This document shows, one piece after another, positions 27,266 to 34,035 of a DNA stretch of 34,035 bases. This DNA comes from Clostridiales bacterium. Lineage in GTDB: Bacteria > Bacillota > Clostridia > Christensenellales > Aristaeellaceae. How positions within the stretch are numbered: position 1 is the first letter of the stretch; each line of letters begins with the position of its first letter. The translations under genes and the position numbers were made by a program. The DNA is taken from contig PITV01000004.1 in assembly GCA_017577285.1 (NCBI GenBank), positions 1 through 34,035 on the forward strand, read 5' to 3'. The notes beneath the pieces are model-generated. The model had not been told where the DNA came from and did not search any database. It was given only the letters and a program-made list of their open reading frames with translations.

Positions 27266-27922
27266 AATATAAATATCCATGTTTTCCCCGTCCGTTTCAA
27301 AGCAGGGGATCACATCCTTCTCGGTGTGGTTGAGGCCGTTCACCTGCATGTAGTCCATCAGCGTCTTGTACCCCCTCGGAATGATGGTGAAGGGCGCGTC
27401 AAAGGGGCGCTCAATGTGGATGGCGGCATAGCGGTGTTCCTTCTGTTCGAAGATCTCCCTGCCCTCCGGGGTGATGCCCTCCGGCAGCATCCATGCCGCT
27501 TCGTAGCCGTGCATGTGATAGAGATTGCTCTGCTCCGGGGATACGGCGGGGAAATCCCAGCCGATGACCTTCGGATGCTCGATGCCGCATTCCCTCGCGA
27601 TGGCGCGGACGCGGTCGATGGCATCGCTTTCGGGATCATCGCTGATCACGGCGTGCCGGATGCAGCGGAAAGCGGGGACGGTCTCCACCCTCAGGTCACT
27701 GTAATGCTCGTCATAACTGTCCAGGTCCTCCCGGAACAGATTGTCCAGCGATACATTGAAGATCCTGCACAGTTCCAGTGCCTTTTCCATTTCGGGCTGG
27801 GCGCTGTCGAGTTCCCACTTGGATACGGTCTGGCGGCTCACATTCAGCTTTTCCGCCAGGGTCTCCTGCGTCATGCCGCTGTCCAGACGGCGCAGATATT
27901 GAAGATTTTTTCCAAAGCTCAT
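27254..27922 (-). CDS. XRE-family HTH regulator with GyrI-like effector-binding domain
   Basis: MSFGKNLQYLRRLDSGMTQETLAEKLNVSRQTVSKWELDSAQPEMEKALELCRIFNVSLDNLF; C-terminal effector-like domain. The ORF extends to 28027, but this start fits an RBS and promoter. Confidence 0.88.
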   Translation of the reverse strand: MSFGKNLQYLRRLDSGMTQETLAEKLNVSRQTVSKWELDSAQPEMEKALELCRIFNVSLDNLFREDLDSYDEHYSDLRVETVPAFRCIRHAVISDDPESDAIDRVRAIARECGIEHPKVIGWDFPAVSPEQSNLYHMHGYEAAWMLPEGITPEGREIFEQKEHRYAAIHIERPFDAPFTIIPRGYKTLMDYMQVNGLNHTEKDVIPCFETDGENMDIYIACG

Positions 27923-27994
27923 TTTACTTCTTCTCCCTGTTTCTGATGGCGGTTCTGTCCGGTTCCTGTGTTTCCTGTATCGCGGTACAGGCAC

Positions 27995-28023
27995 ATTATA
28001 GGGTATTCGCCGGGCATCCGCAA
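27995..28023 (-). promoter_or_regulatory. sigma-A-type promoter for the XRE gene
   Basis: Minus strand TTGCGG - 17 nt - TATAAT. Confidence 0.7.
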
Positions 28024-28053
28024 CCAACCGCTGAATGCTCTTTTGACGGCCTA

Positions 28054-28070
28054 CGCAACTTCAAGTTGCG
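28054..28070. promoter_or_regulatory. palindrome cgcaactt-c-aagttgcg between divergent promoters
   Basis: Perfect 8-bp arms with a 1-nt centre, between the XRE and ychF promoters. Confidence 0.6.
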
Positions 28071-28119
28071 GAGGAGCCTCCCGCGGACCGGAACGGGCGG
28101 GGGCGGCGAGCCGTTTTTC

Positions 28120-28148
28120 TTGCAAAACGGAAAGAGCAGTCGTATAAT
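28120..28148 (+). promoter_or_regulatory. sigma-A-type promoter for ychF
   Basis: TTGCAA - 17 nt - TATAAT. Confidence 0.75.
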
Positions 28149-28269
28149 ACAAAATGGTATGTTATCGGCACTGCCGTATCCCGTCCGGCGGATGCCCGGT
28201 GCCGCGGAGAAAGATCGATCATCAGGACCGGAACAGCTGCTTCCGGGAAAGAAAAGGAGACTGTAAAAT

Positions 28270-29367
28270 ATGAAACTCGGCGTAGTAGGACTGCCCAATG
28301 TTGGCAAAAGCACCCTGTTCAACGCGATCACCAATGCCGGCGCTCAGGCCGCCAATTATCCCTTCTGCACCATCGAGCCCAATACCGGCGTGGTGGCTGT
28401 GCCCGATGACCGCCTGAGGGTGCTGGACAGCATGTATCATCCCAAGAAGGTGACCCCTGCCGCTATCGAGTTTGTTGATATCGCCGGCCTCGTGAAGGGT
28501 GCCAGCCGCGGCGAGGGTCTGGGCAACAAGTTCCTGTCCCACATCCGCGAGTGCGATGCCATCGTGCATGTGGTGCGCTGCTTTGAGGATGAGAATATCA
28601 TTCATGTGGACGGCAGCGTGGATCCCGCCCGCGATATGGAGACCATCAATCTGGAACTGATCTTCGCTGATATGGAAACAGTGAAAAAGCGCGAGGACAA
28701 GGCTGCCAAGCTCATCAAGACCGGTGAAAAGAAGTACGGCGAGGAGGCCGCCTTCGCCCACCGTCTGTACGAGCATCTGGAGAGCGGAAAGCCCGCCCGC
28801 ACCTTTGCCGTTACCGAGGATGAGAAGGAGATCATGAAGGATTATTTCCTGCTCACCTCCAAGCCGGTCATTTACGCCGCCAATATCGCCGAGGATGCCG
28901 TGAGCCTGCCCGATGAGGAGAATCCTTTCGTGATGGAAGTGAAGGAAGCCGCGAAGGCCGAGGGCGCCGAAGTGCTGGTCATCAGCGCGCAGATCGAGGA
29001 AGAGATCGCCCAGATGGAAGAGGAAGAAAAACAGGAGTTCCTGAATGACCTGGGCATCGGCAGGAGCGGTCTGGACCGTCTGGTCAGCGCCTGCTACGAC
29101 CTGCTGGGCCTCATTTCCTTCCTGACCTGCGGCGAGGACGAGTGCCGCGCCTGGACCATCACCAAGGGCACCAAGGCGCCTCAGGCAGCCGGCAAGATCC
29201 ACACCGATTTCGAGCGCGGCTTCATCCGTGCCGAGATCGTTCCCTTCGAAACGCTCAGGGATCTGGGCAGCATGACCGCCTGCAAGGAAAAAGGCCTGGT
29301 CCGCAGTGAAGGAAAAGAGTATGTCATGCAGGACGGCGATGTGACCCTGTTCAGGTTTAATGTGTGA
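28270..29367 (+). CDS. ychF: redox-regulated ATPase YchF (Obg-family)
   Basis: [80 protein letters not shown]-terminal TGS ([11 protein letters not shown]). Confidence 0.97.
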   Translation: MKLGVVGLPNVGKSTLFNAITNAGAQAANYPFCTIEPNTGVVAVPDDRLRVLDSMYHPKKVTPAAIEFVDIAGLVKGASRGEGLGNKFLSHIRECDAIVHVVRCFEDENIIHVDGSVDPARDMETINLELIFADMETVKKREDKAAKLIKTGEKKYGEEAAFAHRLYEHLESGKPARTFAVTEDEKEIMKDYFLLTSKPVIYAANIAEDAVSLPDEENPFVMEVKEAAKAEGAEVLVISAQIEEEIAQMEEEEKQEFLNDLGIGRSGLDRLVSACYDLLGLISFLTCGEDECRAWTITKGTKAPQAAGKIHTDFERGFIRAEIVPFETLRDLGSMTACKEKGLVRSEGKEYVMQDGDVTLFRFNV

Positions 29368-29380
29368 CCACATTAAACCT
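29353..29380 (+). repeat. hairpin spanning the ychF stop codon
   Basis: aggtttaatgtg-tgac-cacattaaacct, perfect 12-bp stem; the TGA stop lies in the loop. Confidence 0.9.
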
Positions 29381-29381
29381 G

Positions 29382-29419
29382 CGAATGAAAGTGTTTTCGG
29401 TGAAAACAACTTTCATTCG
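29382..29419 (+). repeat. long hairpin downstream of ychF
   Basis: cgaatgaaagt-gttttc-ggt-gaaaac-a-actttcattcg: 11 + 6 perfect pairs with a single-nt bulge. Confidence 0.9.
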
Positions 29420-29787
29420 GTCCGGAATTGCCTCTCGCGTTGATAACGCTCCTGGGCGTATGCGTGGTGTGGGAAGCCGTTTACGGCTGACTCGCACGCG
29501 GTTGGCAATTCCGCAAGGAAACAAATTTCTCTTTCGGAAAATGAGATTTTTCTTCGCGAAATTTGTCTGCCCGGGGCTTCGCAATGGTCGCAGCGCGTCG
29601 CGGCAGGGGCCGTTTCCTTCTGCTCCCTTGCTCAGTTGACTTCCGTTTCGTTTTTTGCTTCGCAGAATGCCCCACCGGGGCACCACTCAACTTCGTCCTT
29701 GGGCGGGCGAAGCTCGCCCTGCGGATTTTATAAAGAAACGGAAAACGGTGACAGGATATATACTCGAATGAAAGATGAGGGTTTTAT

Positions 29788-30795
29788 ATGTCTAAGATCG
29801 GTTATGTGTTCAAGCGCCTCCGGAAGATCGATACCAAGCGCATGGAGGAGACCGTTCAGTATCTGATGAAAAAGACCGGCAGGAGCCGCGACTGGCTCAT
29901 GCGGGATATGGCGATCTGCGCCCTGCTCTACAACGCGGGCTATATGGACTACAAGATCGCGGAAATGTATAATCTGACCCCCGCCCAGCGCAAGACGGTC
30001 ATCACCCGCGGCAAGAGCAACAACATCGTGCGCCGCATGAATGACAAGCAGTACTGGCATTTCTTTGATGACAAGACCCAGTTCAACACGCTGTTTGCCG
30101 ATCAGGTGAAGAGGAGCTGGGTGAAGGCGGATAAGGAGCTGACAAAGGAGGCCCTGATCGCCTTCCTTTCCGGAAAGGAAAGCTGCCTGTACAAGCCGCT
30201 GGAGGGCTCCTCCGGACAGGGCATTCAGAAGTTCGCGGCAGCCGACTGGCAGGATATCGACGCGTTCATGAACAAACTGAAGGAGATGGGCGACGGCATC
30301 CTGGAGGAGCTGGTGGTGCAGCATCCCGTTATGGCGGGCATGTGTCCCACCTCCGTCAACACCATCCGCGTGGCCACCCTTCTGGGCGACAAGCAGGAGG
30401 GCATCGTGTACGCGTTCCTGCGTATCGGCAACGGCAAGGTGATGGACAATGTGGACTGCGGCGGCATGGCCGCCCGTGTGGATGTGGACAGCGGAAAGCT
30501 GCTGACGGTCGCCGCGGACAAGGCCGGCAATGTGTATGATACCCATCCCATGACCGGAACGCCCATCATCGGCTTCACCATCCCCTGCTGGGAGGAAGCC
30601 AAGGCCATGTGTCTGGAAGCCATGAGAAAGGTGCCGCAGATGCGGTTCATCGCCTGGGATGTGGCGATCACGGCGGACGGGCCCGTGTTTATCGAGGGCA
30701 ATTCCTTCCCCAGCCATGCCATTCCCCAGTTTGCCGCTCATTATCCCGACGGCATCGGGATCCTGCCCCAGTTTGAGAAATTTATCGATCTGTGA
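29788..30795 (+). CDS. sugar-transfer-associated ATP-grasp domain protein
   Basis: LYKPLEGSSGQGIQKF, EELVVQHPVMAGMCPTSVNTIRVATLL, RFIAWDVAITADGPVFIEGNSFPS. Confidence 0.85.
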   Translation: MSKIGYVFKRLRKIDTKRMEETVQYLMKKTGRSRDWLMRDMAICALLYNAGYMDYKIAEMYNLTPAQRKTVITRGKSNNIVRRMNDKQYWHFFDDKTQFNTLFADQVKRSWVKADKELTKEALIAFLSGKESCLYKPLEGSSGQGIQKFAAADWQDIDAFMNKLKEMGDGILEELVVQHPVMAGMCPTSVNTIRVATLLGDKQEGIVYAFLRIGNGKVMDNVDCGGMAARVDVDSGKLLTVAADKAGNVYDTHPMTGTPIIGFTIPCWEEAKAMCLEAMRKVPQMRFIAWDVAITADGPVFIEGNSFPSHAIPQFAAHYPDGIGILPQFEKFIDL

Positions 30796-30844
30796 CCCTT
30801 TATCAGCATGAAATCCCTTCAGCACAGGAGAGGAGGATACGCGT

Positions 30845-31744
30845 ATGGATCTTGCCCGGATCATGGTGATCTATCTGGCGCTGCTTTTGAGCTGCGCGCC
30901 TTCGGCGGAGATACTGCCCGTGTCCGCTGCTGTTCCTGCCGCTCCCGCCGCTTATGAAACGCCTGCCGCCCCCGCTGTGACTGCATCACCGCGGCCTGTG
31001 CCGACCGCCACGCCCGTTCCCGCTGTGATCTATACGTCTCTTTCCATGAACAGCCGCGGGGATGATGTGAGCCGTCTGCAGCAGCGGCTGAAGGACCTGG
31101 GATACCTCACCGGGAAGGTGGACGGCGCGTACGGCTATAACACCAAGGGCGCTGTGGAGACCTTCCAGCGCAATAACGGGCTCACTGTGGACGGTGTTGC
31201 CGGGCAGAGGACCCAGCAGATCCTGTTCGAGGACAGGTCTGTGGTGTATGCCGACGGCCACAGAGATGTGAGCCCCGATCCGACCCCTGTCCCGCTGCCT
31301 GCCCGTATCATTATCCGCTACGCGGATCAGTTTGACCGGGTGCTGTATGAGGAGGAGAGGACCGTCTTTTCCTCCTGCACGATCCGCGCGGACAGCAGCA
31401 AAGCTCCCGGCTGCAAGCTCAAGAGCGATCCGGAACAGACCGTGCTGTACGATAACGGAAAAGCCTATCCCTATATCGTGGAATTCCGTTATCTTTCCAA
31501 AGATGTGCCGCCGACCCGCGAGATCGCCGTGCGCTATGTGACCATCGATGAGAAAGCGGAGCGCACAGTGCTTTATGAGCAGACCCTGACGCTGGATACG
31601 GGCACATCCCGGATCGTGGAATGTGACCTTTCCCTGGCGCCTGGATATACGCTCATCAGCGCACCCCGTCTGGCTGTGGTGGTGGACAGCATGGCCAATA
31701 TGGCGCCGGGCGTGATCGAATTCGTGTTTGAGAAAGCGGAATAA
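30845..31744 (+). CDS. secreted peptidoglycan-binding (PG_binding_1) protein with two C-terminal beta repeats
   Basis: Signal-like N-terminus; Pro/Ala/Thr linker; MNSRGDDVSRLQQRLKDLGYLTGKVDGAYGYNTKGAVETFQRNNGLTVDGVAGQRT; tandem IIIRYAD.../IAVRYVTID... modules. Confidence 0.88.
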   Translation: MDLARIMVIYLALLLSCAPSAEILPVSAAVPAAPAAYETPAAPAVTASPRPVPTATPVPAVIYTSLSMNSRGDDVSRLQQRLKDLGYLTGKVDGAYGYNTKGAVETFQRNNGLTVDGVAGQRTQQILFEDRSVVYADGHRDVSPDPTPVPLPARIIIRYADQFDRVLYEEERTVFSSCTIRADSSKAPGCKLKSDPEQTVLYDNGKAYPYIVEFRYLSKDVPPTREIAVRYVTIDEKAERTVLYEQTLTLDTGTSRIVECDLSLAPGYTLISAPRLAVVVDSMANMAPGVIEFVFEKAE

Positions 31745-31792
31745 AGAGCGGGTCCGTTCATGAACGGGCGGATCCGGTGATTCGGAGGATCT

Positions 31793-32668
31793 ATGTCTGT
31801 TTGCACATTATGCCCCAGAGGCTGCGCTGTGGACAGAGAAAACACGGCGGGCTACTGTTCCTGCACACAGGAGATGCTCATTGCCCGTGCCGCGCCTCAT
31901 ATGTGGGAGGAGCCCTGCTTATCCGGCACACGGGGAAGCGGGGCGATCTTTTTTTCCGGCTGCAGCCTGAAGTGCATTTTCTGTCAGAATATGGAGATCA
32001 GCCGGGGCAGAAAGGGAATGGCTGTTTCTCCCGTGCAGCTGGCGGATATCATGCGCCGGCTGGAGGACGCCGGGGTACACAATATCAATTTTGTCACCGG
32101 CACGCATTTCATTCCGGGCATCCTGAAGGCACTGGAGATCTACCGGCCGGGCATCCCGCTTCTGTGGAACACCGGCGGCTATGAGGAAACCGGCACCCTG
32201 AAGATGCTGGACGGCGTTATCGATATCTATCTGCCTGATCTCAAGCATGTGTCCCCGCGTCTCAGCAGGCTTTGCTGCTCCGCCCCGGATTACTGTGAGA
32301 AGGCGGTGCCCGCCATTGAGGAGATGACCCGCCAGACAGGTCTGCCCGTCTATGACGGGGACGGCATCATGCAAAAGGGCACCCTCATCCGGCATCTGGT
32401 GCTGCCCGGGTGCACGGGGGATTCGATAAAGGTGCTGCAGACGGTCGCGGAACGGTTTCCCGGCTTTCCTGTCAGCCTGATGCGCCAGTACACCCCGCCG
32501 GAGGGCATCGGGCTTCCCCGCCCCCTGGACCGCCGCCTGACGGAAGAGGAATACAGCCGCGTGCTGGACTGCTTCAACGCCCTCGGCCTTTCCGGCTACT
32601 GCCAGGATGCCGAAAGCGCGCAGAGCGCCTATACACCGCCCTTTGATCTGACAGGGATCCTTGAGTGA
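31793..32668 (+). CDS. radical SAM protein, PflA-like (COG1313-type)
   Basis: CTLCPRGCAVDR N-terminal motif; FFSGCSLKCIFCQN (CxxxCxxC). Confidence 0.9.
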   Translation: MSVCTLCPRGCAVDRENTAGYCSCTQEMLIARAAPHMWEEPCLSGTRGSGAIFFSGCSLKCIFCQNMEISRGRKGMAVSPVQLADIMRRLEDAGVHNINFVTGTHFIPGILKALEIYRPGIPLLWNTGGYEETGTLKMLDGVIDIYLPDLKHVSPRLSRLCCSAPDYCEKAVPAIEEMTRQTGLPVYDGDGIMQKGTLIRHLVLPGCTGDSIKVLQTVAERFPGFPVSLMRQYTPPEGIGLPRPLDRRLTEEEYSRVLDCFNALGLSGYCQDAESAQSAYTPPFDLTGILE

Positions 32669-32672
32669 TCCT

Positions 32673-32687
32673 CCCGGAAGATCCGGG
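32673..32687 (+). terminator. weak hairpin, possible terminator
   Basis: cccgga-aga-tccggg followed by a loose T-rich stretch. Confidence 0.3.
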
Positions 32688-32728
32688 TTCATATATGTTT
32701 TCTTTCACAACAGAAACGGAGAAATGAA

Positions 32729-34035
32729 ATGTCAAAAAAGAAAAAGAATGAAACGTCGGCTGAAAATATGCCGCCTGCCGGGCAGACCGAAAACCCCGCC
32801 CGCCGCATGAAGACATCGGTGCTCTTCAAACGCTTCCTGCCCTATTTCAAAAACTACAGGGGCATGCTGATCTTTGATCTCTTCTGCGCCGTCATGACCT
32901 GCGCCTGCGAGATCGTAAGCCCTTTGATCGTCAAGGAGATCACCGGCAGGGTGACCGATGTGGCGAAGGGACTGGGCGCGGGGGAGACCTTCGTGCAGGT
33001 GATGCCGGACTGGCTTCCCTGGCTGCTGCGTCTGGGCATACTGTACATCGTGCTCAGGATCATTGACGCCGCGGCGAATTATTACATGCAGTCCCGCGGC
33101 CACATCATGGGCAGCCGCATCGAAACGGACATGCGCCGCGATCTGTTTCATCATCTGCAGCAGCTGTCCTTTTCCTACTATAACAACACCAAGATCGGCC
33201 AGCTCATGGCCCGCATCACCAGCGACCTGTTCGAGGTGACGGAGTTTGCCCATCACTGCCCGGAGGAATTCCTGATCGCCGCCATCAAGATCATCGCCAG
33301 CTTCATCATCCTGTGCGGCATGAATGTGTGGCTGACGCTCATCGTGTTCATCTTTATCCCCTTCATGATCCTCGGCACCCGCTATTTCTCCAAGCATCTG
33401 AGGGGCGCCATGAAGGATTGCCGCCATCAGGTGGGCGAGATCAACGCTCAGGTGGAGGACAGTCTGCTGGGCGTACGGGTGGTCAAGAGCTTTGCCAATG
33501 AGGAGATCGAAGAGGAAAAGTTCCATCACGGCAATATGACCTTCCTGCATCTGAAAAAGAAGCAGTATCACTACATGGCGGGCTTCAACACCTCCACAAG
33601 GGTGTTTGACGGGCTGATGAACATCGTGGTCACCATCGCGGGCGCCGTATTCCTCGTTCTGGGAAAGATCGGCATCGGCGATTATGTGGCGTATCTGCTG
33701 TATGTGGGCACGCTGCTTAATTCCATCCGCCGCATCGTGGAGTTCACCGAGCAGTTCCAGCGCGGCATGACGGGTATAGAGCGCTTCTGCGAGATCATGG
33801 ACGCGCCCGAGGAGATAAAGGATGCTCCTGATGCCGTGGAGCTGACGGATGTGGTGGGCAATGTGACCTTCGATCACGTGGGCTTCCATTATGCCGACGC
33901 CGCGGACAGGGAGGTACTGGGGGATGTGAACGAGCAGGTGACCGCCGGGCAGAACATCGCCGTGGTAGGCCCCAGCGGCTCGGGAAAAACCACCCTCTGC
34001 AACCTGATCCCCCGCTTCTTCGAGGTGTCGAAGGG
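32729..34035 (+). CDS. ABC transporter permease/ATP-binding protein, 3'-truncated by window
   Basis: Open frame from ATG 32729 to the window end. ABC exporter TM domain (SRIETDMRRDLFHHLQQLSFSYYNNTKIGQLMARITSDLFEV) and Walker A GPSGSGKTT. Not in the supplied ORF track because no stop is reached. Confidence 0.93.
   Translation, partial: MSKKKKNETSAENMPPAGQTENPARRMKTSVLFKRFLPYFKNYRGMLIFDLFCAVMTCACEIVSPLIVKEITGRVTDVAKGLGAGETFVQVMPDWLPWLLRLGILYIVLRIIDAAANYYMQSRGHIMGSRIETDMRRDLFHHLQQLSFSYYNNTKIGQLMARITSDLFEVTEFAHHCPEEFLIAAIKIIASFIILCGMNVWLTLIVFIFIPFMILGTRYFSKHLRGAMKDCRHQVGEINAQVEDSLLGVRVVKSFANEEIEEEKFHHGNMTFLHLKKKQYHYMAGFNTSTRVFDGLMNIVVTIAGAVFLVLGKIGIGDYVAYLLYVGTLLNSIRRIVEFTEQFQRGMTGIERFCEIMDAPEEIKDAPDAVELTDVVGNVTFDHVGFHYADAADREVLGDVNEQVTAGQNIAVVGPSGSGKTTLCNLIPRFFEVSK

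Larger units (their letters stand above)
29353..29787 (+). ncRNA. hairpin-dense noncoding region, candidate structured leader or ncRNA
   Basis: Many perfect inverted repeats, several nested, in a ~420-nt gap with no convincing CDS, ending at the RBS of the ATP-grasp gene. Confidence 0.4.

Noticed and set aside
28222-29409. 395-aa minus-strand ORF
   Set aside because: Antisense to ychF.
29364-29690. Short ORFs (91-109 aa) on both strands in the hairpin region
   Set aside because: No RBS, biased basic/low-complexity composition, and they cross multiple perfect hairpins; noncoding is more likely.

Overview
34 kb Firmicutes-like chromosomal window, nearly all genes on the + strand. From left to right it holds: (i) an AT-richer VTC polyphosphate polymerase / DUF4956 / CotH-kinase cluster closed by tandem hairpins; (ii) a frameshifted relic of a secreted protein, then a PIG-L deacetylase and a membrane protein; (iii) typA/bipA with a clear promoter, structured leader and terminator; (iv) a long same-strand array of small-molecule-modifying enzymes (GNATs, SAM methyltransferases, HAD, Gfo/Idh/MocA, MFS, CatB/Vat-like acetyltransferase, Nudix, alpha/beta hydrolase, Old Yellow Enzyme plus a U32-like partner); (v) two secreted SH3-type proteins, a GH32 enzyme and an AraC-GyrI-like regulator; (vi) a minus-strand GNAT and an XRE-GyrI-like regulator; (vii) ychF, a ~400-nt hairpin-dense intergenic region, an ATP-grasp protein, a peptidoglycan-binding-domain protein, a radical SAM protein and an ABC exporter cut by the window end. 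The most unusual signal is the ychF/ATP-grasp intergenic region (about 29353-29787). It contains many perfect inverted repeats, including one whose loop holds the ychF stop codon. A 10-nt arm of another hairpin is repeated just upstream of the next gene's ribosome-binding site, which would allow mutually exclusive pairing. No rRNA, tRNA, CRISPR array or transposase was recognised. All family calls come from reading motifs by eye; no database search was run.
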